DNA of 32,173 nt from Salinactinospora qingdaonensis (GCF_039539445.1 NZ_BAABDD010000046.1:1-32173), one strand, 5' to 3'. Shown: positions 7,999 through 15,895, counted from the stretch's first letter. The notes: generated from the sequence alone by a model not told the origin. Program-made: numbers and translations.

Positions 7999-8838
7999 TT
8001 AAGCGCGGTCGTTGACGGGGGCTTCGGCCAGATCGAGGGCGTGCAGGAGCAGCGCGACTTTGGCGCTGTCGTGTTCGACGACGGGCACGTACTCGCCCAC
8101 GCCCACCCCGACGACGTCGTGGTGGGCGGCGATGGTGCGCAACGCGGTGGCCACCGACTCCACGCGCGGGCCTTGCGTGCTGGGGCGCGCCACCGCCGGC
8201 AGGTCCGCTCCGTCGCACACGTCGAGGTCGAGGTGGACGTAGGCGGGGCTGCCGGCGGGGCGGGCCTTGACCACATCGGTGGGGTCAGCGATGACTTGCA
8301 CGGGGTCCATCCAGGCCAGGCCGGTGGCGCGCACGAATTCCTCTTCAGCGGGGTCAAGTTCGCGGGCGCCCACCAGCGTCACCTGGCCGGGGGTGAGCCC
8401 CGGCGCGGTGGCCAGGCGCGGGTGGCCTTCGCCCAGCAGCAGCCGCAGCCCCATGTGGTGGGCGGCGCCGGTGGGGCAACTGGCGGGGGTGTGGGCGGCG
8501 GCGTGGGCGCCCATCCAGTACACCACGGTGCCGGGGTGGACCCGCGTGAGGTGTTCCAGGGTGGCGAGGTCGCTGAGGCCGTCGCCGCCGAGGGTCAAGG
8601 CGCGCGTGGGGGCGCGTTTGGCGATGCGGTCGCGTAGTTGGCGCACCGTGTCGGCGAGGACCTCCAGGTTGCGGACTCCTTCGAGGGTGGCGCGTTCCCC
8701 GTCGGGCACGGAGACGTGCAACCGGTTTTGTCCGGTGGGCACGATGCGGGCCAGGGCCGCCGCGCCGGCGGCTGCTCGCACGTCATCGCCGCCTTGCCAG
8801 AGCGGCACCACTAGATCGACATCACGCTGCCACACCAT
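7999..8838 (-). CDS. Ureohydrolase (arginase/agmatinase) fold protein with degenerate metal site
   Basis: This 279-aa protein has the arginase-family layout. The usual GGDHS is GGDGLSD (84-90), DAHxD has become GAHAA (110-114), and SxDxD is HLDLD (202-206, D204 and D206 kept). At least three of the six manganese ligands are therefore replaced, and the enzyme may be inactive, use one metal, or do another reaction. The rest of the fold appears intact, with normal length and a C-terminal GVGVGEYVPVVEHDSAK in place of the usual VDVVEVNP-type motif. The start is ATG 8838 (alternative GTG 8844), after AAGGTG. It converges on the acyltransferase gene with only 14 bp between stops. Confidence 0.75.
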   Translation of the reverse strand: MVWQRDVDLVVPLWQGGDDVRAAAGAAALARIVPTGQNRLHVSVPDGERATLEGVRNLEVLADTVRQLRDRIAKRAPTRALTLGGDGLSDLATLEHLTRVHPGTVVYWMGAHAAAHTPASCPTGAAHHMGLRLLLGEGHPRLATAPGLTPGQVTLVGARELDPAEEEFVRATGLAWMDPVQVIADPTDVVKARPAGSPAYVHLDLDVCDGADLPAVARPSTQGPRVESVATALRTIAAHHDVVGVGVGEYVPVVEHDSAKVALLLHALDLAEAPVNDRA

Positions 8839-8952
8839 GCCCACACCTTAGGGGGGTTGGGCGGCGTGCGCATCACCAGCGCTGGGGTGGGCGCGACCGA
8901 AAATGGCCACGTCTGGCCGGGCGGGCCGTTCCCCCCACTCCCCAGCTCGCCG

Positions 8953-8966
8953 ATAATGAACATTAT
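8953..8966. promoter_or_regulatory. AT-rich palindrome, possible operator or promoter element
   Basis: ATAATG and CATTAT are perfect inverted repeats separated by AA. This 14-bp AT-only patch (except for two G/C per arm pair) stands in GC-rich surroundings, 115 bp upstream of the ureohydrolase-like gene. It could be a repressor site or -10 region. No regulator is encoded adjacent to it. Confidence 0.35.
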
Positions 8967-9192
8967 GTCAAGTAGAAGGGGGCGGCGGGTGGGAGGGGGC
9001 GGGTTTGGGTGTGGTGTCCCCGTGTGTGGTGGTGTGGTCGGCGGCCCGCTCGGGTGGTTCGGGGCGCCTGGCGGCAGGCGCCAGGCGGCGGGGAGTGAGG
9101 GCGGGCGTGGCGGGAGCCGCGGTGACGGCGGTGGCTGCCTGGACGTGCGCTGGCCTGGGTCGATGGCGGGTGTGGGCCGATCCCGCCCCACA

Positions 9193-9234
9193 TTCGCTTT
9201 TGATGCATAACACACTTTATGCATCAAAAGCGAA
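9193..9234. repeat. Perfect 18-bp inverted repeat with 6-nt loop
   Basis: The left arm TTCGCTTTTGATGCATAA (9193-9210) and its exact reverse complement (9217-9234) enclose the loop CACACT. The 42-bp element is strikingly AT-rich compared with its surroundings. There is no T-run after the stem on either strand, so it is not a standard intrinsic terminator. It may be an operator, a recombination or transposon-end remnant, or an RNA hairpin. Confidence 0.8.
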
Positions 9235-9285
9235 AAAGCGTCATGAAGTTCGCATAGCGCCTAAGGTTGGGGGTGCGGTGCGCGT

Positions 9286-9340
9286 GTGGCGCCGCGCCGA
9301 CCGGCGCCACTAGTGGGAGGCTGGTGGGCCAAGCTCCCAC
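9286..9340. repeat. Two adjacent GC-rich hairpins
   Basis: The first hairpin has perfect 8-bp arms, GTGGCGCC (9286-9293) and GGCGCCAC (9303-9310), with a 9-nt loop. The second has 7-bp arms, GTGGGAG (9313-9319) and CTCCCAC (9334-9340), that extend imperfectly inward. Together they could terminate transcription or form a structured leader, and they precede the DUF418 gene by about 200 bp. Confidence 0.45.
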
Positions 9341-9439
9341 CGCGACCGCCCCTGCCGGGCGACATGCCGCAGCCACCACACCGGCCTCTCCCCTGCCCCT
9401 GGCCACCGGACATCTAAAAAGGGACGGTTGGGGCGCTCG

Positions 9440-9467
9440 TTGCGTTGTCACGGATCACGGTGAATAT
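9440..9467 (+). promoter_or_regulatory. Candidate promoter of the DUF418 gene
   Basis: TTGCGT (9440-9445) and GAATAT (9462-9467) are separated by 16 bp, close to a sigma-70-type promoter. It lies about 75 bp before the GTG start at 9543, and a ribosome site AGGGGAT lies about ten bases before that start. The assignment rests on spacing and AT content only. Confidence 0.3.
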
Positions 9468-9542
9468 CGCAACATCGACCACAAGCGGCCAGCCGGGAGA
9501 AAATCCATGTGTTTTCGGTTGTGACAGGGGATCCTCATAGAC

Positions 9543-10916
9543 GTGTCGAACGCTTCCAGCCGACCTGCCAACAGCGGCCCATCCCAGGACACCCACCACC
9601 CGCCCGCCCCCGAGGCCGAGGACGCAGACACCGCCGGCGCGCCCCACGCTGAGCCCCCGGCCCTGGCGACCCCCGCGCCCACCGGCGGCCCCCGGCGCGG
9701 CAGCGCCGACCCCGCCGCCGGACGCCTCGTCGGCATCGACCTCGCCCGCGGACTGGCCGTGTTAGGCATGTTCGTCGTCCACGTCGGCCTGGGCTGGAGC
9801 CTCGCCGACGGCAGCAACGCCCTCTACCCCATCGCCGCCGGCCGCTCAGCGATCCTGTTCGCCCTGCTGGCCGGCGTCTCGATCGCGCTGCTGTCAGGGG
9901 GTGCCGCCCCCAAAACCGGCGCGGCCATGGGCGTGGCGCTCTGGCGCGTCATCGTGCGCGGGCTCCTCCTGCTGCCCCTGGGCACCGCCTTGACCATGAT
10001 GGGCACCTCCGTGTCGGTGATCCTGGCCTATTACGCGGTGTTCTTCCTCCTCACCGCTCCCCTCCTGGAGGAACGCTGGCCCATCGTCGCCGGCGCCGCC
10101 GTCGTCTTGGGCGTGGTCGGCCCCGTCGCCTCGTTTTACCTGCGGAGTCTCATCGTCGACCAAGGCCCCCTGTCGGGGCTGGTGGCCACCGTCAACGCCT
10201 ACGACCCCTTCGTGCACTACGCCAACGACGGCCTGATCAACTTCGTGCTCACCGGCACCTACCCCGCCCTGACCTGGATGCCGTTCGTGATGGCGGGCCT
10301 GGCCATCGGCCGGCTGCGGCTGGACTCGGCCAAAGTGTGCTGGCGCCTGGTCGCGGTGGGCACCGTGGTGGCCGTGGGCGCCTACACCGCCGCCTGGCTG
10401 GCCCTCGACGTGCTGGGCGGAGCCGAGCGCCTGGCCGACAGCACCAACCCCGCCACCGGAGCGGCCTACGGAGCCCAAGCCGTGGCCCACGCGCGCTTCG
10501 AAGGGCTGCCCGGCGTGGTGCCCACCAGCGACTGGGCGTGGCTGCTGACCGCCGCCCCCCACAGCGGCACGCCCCTGGAGATCTTTGGCTCCGGCGGCGT
10601 GGCGATCGCGGTGCTGGGCGCGTGCCTGCTGGTGACGCGGGCCTGGCCCTGGGGCCGCCGGTGGGTGCTCTCCCCCGTGACCGCCGTGGGCGCGCTAGCG
10701 CTGACCACCTACGTGGGCCACATCGTGTTCATGTGGGTCGCCGACGCCGGCTACCTCGACGGTACCGTCGTGGCGTTTCTCGCCGACAACCAAGCCTATG
10801 CGGTGCTGGGGGGAGCGCTGGTGCTGGCGAGCCTGTGGCGGCGCCTCGTGGGGCGCGGCCCCCTGGAGTGGCCGCTGCACGTGGTCTCGTTGGGGGTGGC
10901 CAAACGGATTCCCTGA
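9543..10916 (+). CDS. DUF418 / DUF1624-type multi-pass membrane protein
   Basis: This 457-aa integral membrane protein has a Pro/Ala-rich cytoplasmic-looking N-terminus of about 60 residues. It then carries the family motif RLVGIDLARGLAVLGMF and about ten hydrophobic segments. The motif GIDxxRGxAxLGM and the C-terminal TTYVGHIVFMW match actinobacterial proteins related to heparan-glucosaminide acetyltransferase and YeiB. Such proteins are believed to move acyl groups across the membrane, but a substrate is not established. The start GTG 9543 is supported by AGGGGAT about ten bases upstream. It is preceded by a long structured intergenic region and appears to be transcribed alone. Confidence 0.8.
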   Translation: MSNASSRPANSGPSQDTHHPPAPEAEDADTAGAPHAEPPALATPAPTGGPRRGSADPAAGRLVGIDLARGLAVLGMFVVHVGLGWSLADGSNALYPIAAGRSAILFALLAGVSIALLSGGAAPKTGAAMGVALWRVIVRGLLLLPLGTALTMMGTSVSVILAYYAVFFLLTAPLLEERWPIVAGAAVVLGVVGPVASFYLRSLIVDQGPLSGLVATVNAYDPFVHYANDGLINFVLTGTYPALTWMPFVMAGLAIGRLRLDSAKVCWRLVAVGTVVAVGAYTAAWLALDVLGGAERLADSTNPATGAAYGAQAVAHARFEGLPGVVPTSDWAWLLTAAPHSGTPLEIFGSGGVAIAVLGACLLVTRAWPWGRRWVLSPVTAVGALALTTYVGHIVFMWVADAGYLDGTVVAFLADNQAYAVLGGALVLASLWRRLVGRGPLEWPLHVVSLGVAKRIP

Positions 10917-10981
10917 CGCGACAGCGGTGATCGCCCCGCGATGAGGCGTCAACCCCGCCGTGGTCGGGGATGCTGGAAGGC

Positions 10982-12001
10982 ATGAGTAGTGCGGTTGGCG
11001 ACGAGACGGCACTGGCCCCGGTTGAGCGTGTGGTGGAGCACTACCTGGCGGCGCGCGGCGCGGCCAAACCCTCCCCCCACACCCTGGCCGCCTACCGGCG
11101 CGACCTGGAGGCGGTGCTGGCCTGTGCGGCGGCGGTGCGCGAGTGCGCGCCCGAGCAGGTGCGCCTGGCCGATCTGACCACCGCGGTGATGCGCCAGGCG
11201 TTCGCGCGTTTTGCCACGCGACGGGCCGCCTCAAGTGTGACGCGGGCCTGGTCGACCTGGAACGGGTTCTTTGCGTTTTTGGTCAGTGAGGCGATGGTGG
11301 AGGGCAACCCCATGTCGGCGGTGCAGCGCCCGCGGACGGCCCCCCGCGAGCCCAAGCCGCTGCTGGGCGAAGACACCCCCGAGCGGTTGTTGGAGGCGCT
11401 GGCGGCGGGGTGTCGTAAAGCCCGCGACCCCTGGCCCGAGCGGGATCTGGCGGTGTTGGCGCTGGCGCTGCTGACCGGGATGCGTTCAGCGGAGCTGTTG
11501 GCGCTGCGGCTGGACTCGCTGGGCGGGCGCCCCGGGGAACGCCGCATCCGGGTGGTGGGCAAAGGAGAGCGCACCCGCTCGATCCCCATCGAGGAGCCGC
11601 TGGAGGCGCTGATCCAGCAGTACCTGCGTACGCGGCGTGAGCGCTTCGGTGTGGCCTTGGCCGGTGACGATGCGCTGTTGGTCGATAACCGGGGGGCGGC
11701 GTTGCGTCGCGGGGGGCTACAGTATCTCGTGCGGCAGTGCTACCGGCACGCCGGCGTCAACGATCGGGTGGCTAAAGGGACACTCGTGCACGCGCTGCGC
11801 CACACCTTCGCGACCCGCCTGGCCGAGGACGGGGCCTCAGTGACTGAGATCATGCGGCTGTTGGGGCATGCCTCGCTGAATTCGTCGCAGTCCTACATCG
11901 ACGTCACGGCCGCCGCCCAGCGTGAGGCGGCGCGCTCCAACCGCACCTACGGGGTGCTGGGGCGGTTGGGCCACGGCGGAGCCGACGAGGTCGGTGGGTG
12001 A
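10982..12001 (+). CDS. XerC/XerD-like tyrosine recombinase
   Basis: This 339-aa site-specific recombinase has an N-terminal SAM-like DNA-binding domain (residues 12-110) and a catalytic domain with all key residues. These are R168 in TGMRSAEL, K194 in VVGKGERTR, H270 and R273 in HALRH, H296 in LLGHASL, and the nucleophile Y305 in SQSYIDVT. The length and compactness fit chromosomal Xer proteins rather than large phage integrases. The context is housekeeping (exonuclease III follows) and not phage. The start is uncertain: ATG 10982 is preceded too closely by GGAAGG, and an in-frame ATG at 10970 is an alternative. I cannot tell XerC from XerD or a third paralogue. Confidence 0.82.
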   Translation: MSSAVGDETALAPVERVVEHYLAARGAAKPSPHTLAAYRRDLEAVLACAAAVRECAPEQVRLADLTTAVMRQAFARFATRRAASSVTRAWSTWNGFFAFLVSEAMVEGNPMSAVQRPRTAPREPKPLLGEDTPERLLEALAAGCRKARDPWPERDLAVLALALLTGMRSAELLALRLDSLGGRPGERRIRVVGKGERTRSIPIEEPLEALIQQYLRTRRERFGVALAGDDALLVDNRGAALRRGGLQYLVRQCYRHAGVNDRVAKGTLVHALRHTFATRLAEDGASVTEIMRLLGHASLNSSQSYIDVTAAAQREAARSNRTYGVLGRLGHGGADEVGG

Positions 12002-12026
12002 ATCGGGTGCGCGCGGCCAGGTTGGC

Positions 12027-12032
12027 TAGGGT
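12027..12032 (+). promoter_or_regulatory. Candidate -10 box for leaderless xth transcript
   Basis: TAGGGT fits the actinobacterial TANNNT -10 consensus. The expected transcription start about seven bases downstream falls on or next to the ATG at 12041, and there is no Shine-Dalgarno sequence before that ATG. No clear -35 is visible. Confidence 0.4.
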
Positions 12033-12040
12033 GGCTGACC

Positions 12041-12850
12041 ATGTCGAATCTGACGGTGTCGACGGTCAACGTCAACGGGCTGCGCGCGGCGGCCGGCAAA
12101 GGGTTTGTGGAGTGGCTGGCCGCCTCCCCGGCCCACGTGGTGTGTATGCAGGAGACGCGGGCGCGCTGGGAGCAGTTGCCTGAGCAGGTGGCCCGCCCGC
12201 CGGGCTGGCATATGGTTATGGAGCCGGCGGCGACGAAAGGGCGGGCCGGGGTGGCGGTGTGTAGCCGCCAGGAGCCCGATGCGGTGCGGGTGGGCTTTGG
12301 GGTGGCGGAGTTCGCTACCGCGGGCCGCTACATGGAGGTCGATGTGGGAGCGGTGACGGTGGGCAGTTTGTACCTGCCCTCCGGGGAGGTGGGCACGCCG
12401 CGCCAGGAGGAGAAGGAACGGTTCATGGCGGGGTTTTTGCCCTACCTGGTGCGGCGGCGCCAGCAGGTGCAGGCCCAGGGGCGCGCGCTGCTGGTCTGTG
12501 GTGACTTCAACATCGCCCACACGAGCGCCGACGTGAAGAACTGGCGCAACAATCAAAACTCGTCGGGGTTTTTGCCGCAGGAGCGGGCATGGCTGTCGCG
12601 TGTGTTCGATGAGGCGGGCTATGTCGACGTGGTGCGGTCGTTGCTGCCCGACCAGCACGGCCCCTACTCGTGGTGGTCCTATCGGGGACGGGCCTTTGAT
12701 AACGACACGGGGTGGCGCATCGATTACCACGTGGCCACGCCGGAGTTGGCCGCGTGTGCGGCGTGGGCGCGGGTGGAGCGGGCGGCCCATCACGAGCAGC
12801 GCTGGTCCGATCATGCGCCGGTGACCGTGGGCTATACGTGGCCCACCTAG
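12041..12850 (+). CDS. xth: Exodeoxyribonuclease III (AP endonuclease)
   Basis: This 269-aa DNA-repair nuclease cleaves at abasic sites and removes 3' blocking groups from DNA. The endonuclease/exonuclease/phosphatase fold shows NVNGLRAA (N10, N12), QETR (E38), YLPSGE (Y111), GDFNIAHT (D155, N157), WRIDYH (D228) and SDHAPV (D257, H258). All catalytic positions are present and the length is typical. A -10-like TAGGGT lies at 12027-12032, eight bases before the ATG, and no ribosome site is visible, so the message is probably leaderless. It follows the recombinase gene by 39 bp, but this promoter suggests separate transcription. Confidence 0.93.
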   Translation: MSNLTVSTVNVNGLRAAAGKGFVEWLAASPAHVVCMQETRARWEQLPEQVARPPGWHMVMEPAATKGRAGVAVCSRQEPDAVRVGFGVAEFATAGRYMEVDVGAVTVGSLYLPSGEVGTPRQEEKERFMAGFLPYLVRRRQQVQAQGRALLVCGDFNIAHTSADVKNWRNNQNSSGFLPQERAWLSRVFDEAGYVDVVRSLLPDQHGPYSWWSYRGRAFDNDTGWRIDYHVATPELAACAAWARVERAAHHEQRWSDHAPVTVGYTWPT

Positions 12851-12937
12851 CCCGGCCGGGTCGCGGGGTGGGGGTGGGGCCGCGAGAATGGGGGCGGTTC
12901 GTGGTCAGGGCGGGTTGCGTCACAAGGTGAGGCGGAT

Positions 12938-13693
12938 ATGCGTGTGCCGATCGTGTTGATTCACGGGTTGCGGGTGTCGGGGTCGATGTGGCGGCCACAG
13001 GTGGAGGTTTTACAGGCCCAGGGGCGGCCGGTGGCGGCCCCGGATCTGCCCGGGCATGGGGCGCGTCGCGGGGCGGCGTTTACGTTGGAGGGCGCGGTGG
13101 CGGTGGTGCGCCAGACCCTGGATGAGGTGGGGCATCCGGCGTTGGTGGTGGGGTTGAGTCTGGGAGGGTTCGTGGCGATCGCTGCTGCGGCGGCGATGCC
13201 CGATCGGGTGGCGGGGTTGGTGGCGGCCGGGTGTACGGCGCGGCCGGTCAATGCCTTGGCGCACATGTATCGGATTCCGGCGGCGCTGTTGGATCGGCTG
13301 CCCGATCGGGGGCAGGCGGTCAACGAGCGGTTCCACCGGATGATGTTGCCCGCCGACGGGGCGGCGGCGGTGTTGGACGGCGGGTTGGCCATGGAGGCGG
13401 CGCGGTCGGTGATCGACGCGATCGCCGACATGGATGCGTTGGGGCTGTTGGGGTCCTATCCGGGGCCGGTGTGGCTGGTCAACGGGTTGCGGGACCATTT
13501 TCGGATTCATGAGCAGCGGTTTTTGGATGTGTGCGCGCAGGGGCGGTTGCTGGTGGTGCCGCGGGCGGGCCACATGGTGAGTCTGGATCAGCCGGAGGTG
13601 TTTACGCGGATCGTGGCCGATGCTGCTGATGTGGTGGCGGTGCGGTTGGGAGACGAGTGCGGCGGGGGGCAGCGGCCCTCTGAACACGGGTGA
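12938..13693 (+). CDS. Alpha/beta hydrolase
   Basis: This 251-aa hydrolase has a complete triad: S74 in the nucleophile elbow GLSLGG, D186 in NGLRDHF and H212 in AGHMVSLD. The oxyanion-side HG motif is at 9-10 (LIHGL). The cap domain lies between about residues 105 and 175. A ribosome site AAGGTGAGG precedes ATG 12938. Such proteins split esters, lactones or amides, and the substrate cannot be told from sequence. It lies just upstream of the Nudix gene and may be co-transcribed with it (11 bp between the genes with the start chosen for Nudix). No signal peptide is visible, so it is cytoplasmic. Confidence 0.85.
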   Translation: MRVPIVLIHGLRVSGSMWRPQVEVLQAQGRPVAAPDLPGHGARRGAAFTLEGAVAVVRQTLDEVGHPALVVGLSLGGFVAIAAAAAMPDRVAGLVAAGCTARPVNALAHMYRIPAALLDRLPDRGQAVNERFHRMMLPADGAAAVLDGGLAMEAARSVIDAIADMDALGLLGSYPGPVWLVNGLRDHFRIHEQRFLDVCAQGRLLVVPRAGHMVSLDQPEVFTRIVADAADVVAVRLGDECGGGQRPSEHG

Positions 13694-13703
13694 GGATGTG
13701 GGG

Positions 13704-14234
13704 GTGGCGTCTGGGTGCGATGCTGAGGGGATGGTCGATGAGCAGGGCGAGCGGGCGTTTTTTGAATCATTGCCGCGCAGCCGGGGTGCGGCCACGGCGC
13801 TGGTGTGTGATGGCGCGGGGCGGGTGCTGGTGGTCAAACCCACCTACAAGCCGGGGTGGAGTCTGCCCGGTGGGGTGATTGAGCAGGGCGAGTCGCCGCT
13901 GGCGGCCTGCCGGCGGGAGTGCGCTGAGGAGATCGGGTTCGTTCCGGTGGTGACCCGCCTGGCGGGGGTGGATTGGATGCCGCCGAGGCTGCACCCCGAT
14001 GGGCGGGCGGCCACGGTTTTCGTGTTCGCTGCCCAGATGGGGCGGCGGGGGGTGGGCGATGTGCGTCTGGCCGTAGGCGAGCTCAGTGACGTGGCGTTGG
14101 TGGCGGTAGCCGAGCTGGGCTCCTATGTGCCGGCGGCGATGCTGCGGCGGGTGCGGGCCTGTCTGGCGACCTCCAGCGCGGTCTATCTTGAGCACGGCTG
14201 GCCGGCGGCGGGCCTGGAGGTGGCCCAGGGCTAA
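13704..14234 (+). CDS. Nudix hydrolase
   Basis: This is a 176-aa Nudix-fold pyrophosphohydrolase, which would cleave a nucleoside diphosphate linked to another group. The Nudix box is complete at residues 57-78: G57, E63, R71-E72 and E75-E76, ending EEIG. The start is not certain. GTG 13704 has GAGG about eight bases upstream, while ATG 13731 has GAGGGG directly adjacent and would give a protein nine residues shorter. The C-terminus (VYLEHGWPAAGLEVAQG) resembles the actinobacterial NUDIX group that follows hydrolase genes. The substrate is unknown. Confidence 0.85.
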   Translation: MASGCDAEGMVDEQGERAFFESLPRSRGAATALVCDGAGRVLVVKPTYKPGWSLPGGVIEQGESPLAACRRECAEEIGFVPVVTRLAGVDWMPPRLHPDGRAATVFVFAAQMGRRGVGDVRLAVGELSDVALVAVAELGSYVPAAMLRRVRACLATSSAVYLEHGWPAAGLEVAQG

Positions 14235-14660
14235 GCCTGCCTTCCGTGGCAAGCGGCGCACGCTCGGCCGGTGGCGACCGCCCTCGGCCTGGTCCGGGGG
14301 CCACCCCGGTGGTGGTCCTGGGCGGCGCGGGCGCCGGTGCCTCTTCGTACGGCCCGGCAAAGAGCGCTATCGCCGCCTGGAACACCGCGGGCGCCAGGAC
14401 AGGCAGGTGGCGGTGGTCTTGGGGGTGGCCGGGCGCGTGAGAAGAGGTGGCCGAGGTGGGCCGGGGGCAACGGTGGGTATGGACGGGCGCGTCGGGCAGG
14501 GGAGTGTGCTCGACGGCGAACAGACCGAAGGGCGGGCAAGCGCGCCACGACGCTGGGGAGGCACTGGCTGCTGCCAGGACTACACACGGCACGGACGCTT
14601 TTCCCGCGGCCGGGGCGTGCATCGCCGACGAGGTCGTTGCGTGGGCCCCCGCCCTGTGCC
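14235..14660. other. Non-coding region of about 430 bp containing inverted repeat copy A
   Basis: This lies between the Nudix gene and the end of the convergent SDR gene. Open frames exist in several phases, but none has a start with a ribosome site or any recognisable domain. The main content is the left copy of a 117-bp inverted repeat (14470-14586). The remainder may be decayed coding sequence. Confidence 0.5.
14470..14586 (+). repeat. 117-bp inverted repeat, copy A
   Basis: Reading the plus strand here and the minus strand of 15967-16083 gives the same 117 bases with only two differences (a G/C in the gggca-ggg stretch and a C/T in gtg-tcg). The copies flank the SDR/ArsR gene pair in opposite orientation, with about 1.4 kb between them. 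The sequence is not a recognised insertion-sequence end. The copy on the right runs into a C-terminal-looking open frame, so the repeat may be a duplicated gene fragment. Confidence 0.9.
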
Positions 14661-15440
14661 TCAGGTGAGGTCCAGACCGCCGTCGATGGTGAGGACCTGG
14701 CCGGTGAGCCAGGTGGTGTCCGGGTCGGCGAGCCGGAGAATCCATTCGGCGACTTCTTCGGGCGCGCCGCGGCGGCCCAGCGGGATCTGCTGAGCTTCGG
14801 TCTCCTTGATCTGGCGCACGGTGGCCTCGGGCAGCCCGGCGGCCGACAGTGCTTCGCTCTCGGTGGGGCCTGGGGCCAGGGCGTTGACGCGCACGCCTTC
14901 AGGCGCGAGTTCGAGGGCCCAAGAGCGCGTCAGGTGTTCGATGGCGGCTTTGGAGGCGGCGTAGTGGGCGGCGCCGGGCAGCGGCCGGTGGCCGTAGGTG
15001 CTGGAGACGTTGACGATCGTGCCTCGCTGAAGGCGTAGATGGGGCAGGGCTGCGGCGGCCAGCAGGCTAGGAGCGGTGACGTTGAGCGCGAACAGGTCGG
15101 TGATGCGGGCGGCCTGGGTGTGGGCCAGCGGCATCATCGCGGTGGCGCCGGCGTTGTTGACGAGTAGGTCGATGCGGCTCCAGCGAGACGCGGCGGCTTC
15201 GGCGACCTCGGCGGGTGCTTGGGGGGAACGCAGGTCGGCGGGGTGGATTGCGATGCCGGGGTGGTGGGCGGCGGTCTCAGTCAGTGCCTCACGGCGCCGG
15301 CCCACGCCCAGGACGTGGGCTCCGGCGTGGGCCAGGGCGATCGCGGTGGCGCGGCCGATGCCCGATCCTGCGCCGGTGACGATTGCGACCCGCCCGCTGA
15401 AGCGTTCCTGCTCCTGCTGGTGGTGGTGTGGTGTGGTCAA
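14661..15440 (-). CDS. Short-chain dehydrogenase/reductase
   Basis: This 259-aa NAD(P)-dependent oxidoreductase has the classical SDR layout. The nucleotide-binding TGAGSGIG is at 22-29, NNAG at 95-98, and the catalytic residues are S146/S147, Y160 and K164 (YAASK). PGPTES and LTIDGG follow near the C-terminus. The apparent start is TTG 15440 with GGGGG upstream. No better ATG or GTG exists before the Rossmann motif. It is divergent from the ArsR-type regulator across a 52-bp region with operator-like repeats, so it is very likely controlled by that protein. The pair is enclosed by 117-bp inverted repeats. The substrate is unknown. Confidence 0.88.
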   Translation of the reverse strand: MTTPHHHQQEQERFSGRVAIVTGAGSGIGRATAIALAHAGAHVLGVGRRREALTETAAHHPGIAIHPADLRSPQAPAEVAEAAASRWSRIDLLVNNAGATAMMPLAHTQAARITDLFALNVTAPSLLAAAALPHLRLQRGTIVNVSSTYGHRPLPGAAHYAASKAAIEHLTRSWALELAPEGVRVNALAPGPTESEALSAAGLPEATVRQIKETEAQQIPLGRRGAPEEVAEWILRLADPDTTWLTGQVLTIDGGLDLT

Positions 15441-15449
15441 CCCGCCCCC

Positions 15450-15478
15450 TTGTTCGTTGTTCGTCGAATATCGAACAA
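15450..15478. promoter_or_regulatory. Probable operator of the ArsR-type regulator
   Basis: TTGTTCG occurs twice in tandem (15450-15456 and 15457-15463). The second copy forms a 7-bp inverted repeat with CGAACAA at 15472-15478 around an 8-bp spacer. The palindrome overlaps the likely promoter of the regulator and lies between the two divergent starts. This is the usual position of an autoregulatory ArsR operator that also controls the SDR gene. Confidence 0.6.
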
Positions 15479-15486
15479 GCTAGCAT
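15458..15486 (+). promoter_or_regulatory. Candidate promoter for leaderless regulator transcript
   Basis: TGTTCG (15458-15463) and TAGCAT (15481-15486) are spaced by 17 bp. The expected start point coincides with the ATG at 15493, which has no proper ribosome site. The operator palindrome covers the -35 and the spacer, so binding would block the polymerase. Confidence 0.4.
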
Positions 15487-15492
15487 GGGGAT

Positions 15493-15840
15493 ATGAGGAG
15501 AGCAAACCATCCGGCGACCGAGGACGTGGCGTTGCCTGAAGTCATGGGGGCGCTCAGTGACCCTGTGCGCATCGGGCTGGTGCGGGTACTGGCCGACGGC
15601 AGCGAGCGAGGCTGGGGCGCGTTACGGGCGCCGGTGGCCAAGTCGACGCTCAGCCACCATTTGCGGGTACTGCGCGACGCGGGCGTGACCCGTACCCGCC
15701 AGGAGGGCACCCGCTGCTTCGTCCGGCTGCGCCGCGAGGACCTGGACACACGTTTCCCCGGCCTGATCGAGGCCGTCCTGGCAGCAGCCGACGCCGACGG
15801 CGTGGGCAACGGTGTCGGTCTCATGCCCGGCGCCACCTGA
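15493..15840 (+). CDS. ArsR-family winged-helix transcriptional regulator
   Basis: This 115-aa DNA-binding protein begins its domain with LPEVMGALSDPVRIGLVRVL, typical of ArsR-type repressors. The recognition helix KSTLSHHLRVLRDAG lies at about 52-66, followed by the beta wing TRTRQEGTRCFVRLR. No metal-binding Cys pair (ELCVC) is present, so it probably senses a small molecule or redox state rather than a metal. It is divergent from the SDR gene with an inverted-repeat operator between them, and it likely represses that gene and itself. The message looks leaderless. Confidence 0.88.
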   Translation: MRRANHPATEDVALPEVMGALSDPVRIGLVRVLADGSERGWGALRAPVAKSTLSHHLRVLRDAGVTRTRQEGTRCFVRLRREDLDTRFPGLIEAVLAAADADGVGNGVGLMPGAT

Positions 15841-15895
15841 CCCGCCGACGAGCGCGGTGGGAGGCGGCGGACTCGTCGGCTTCGGTGGGCAAGGC

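Larger units (their letters stand above)
8839..9542. other. Intergenic region of about 700 bp with several hairpins
   Basis: I see no well-supported gene here. Short open frames exist on both strands (9005-9313 plus; 8968-9213 minus). They have fairly G/C-rich third positions but lack recognisable domains and cross the AT-rich hairpin at 9193-9234, so I leave them uncalled. The region holds an AT-rich palindrome (8953-8966), a perfect 18-bp inverted repeat, two further hairpins (9286-9340) and the likely promoter of the DUF418 gene. It separates divergent genes, so it must contain promoters for both sides. Confidence 0.5.

Noticed and set aside
8968..9213. Minus-strand Pro-rich frame of 81 codons
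   Set aside because: Its start lies within the hairpin arm and the product is low-complexity; not supportable.
9005..9313. Plus-strand open frame of 102 codons
   Set aside because: No ribosome site and no domain, and it crosses the AT-rich hairpin; G/C-rich third positions alone are weak evidence.
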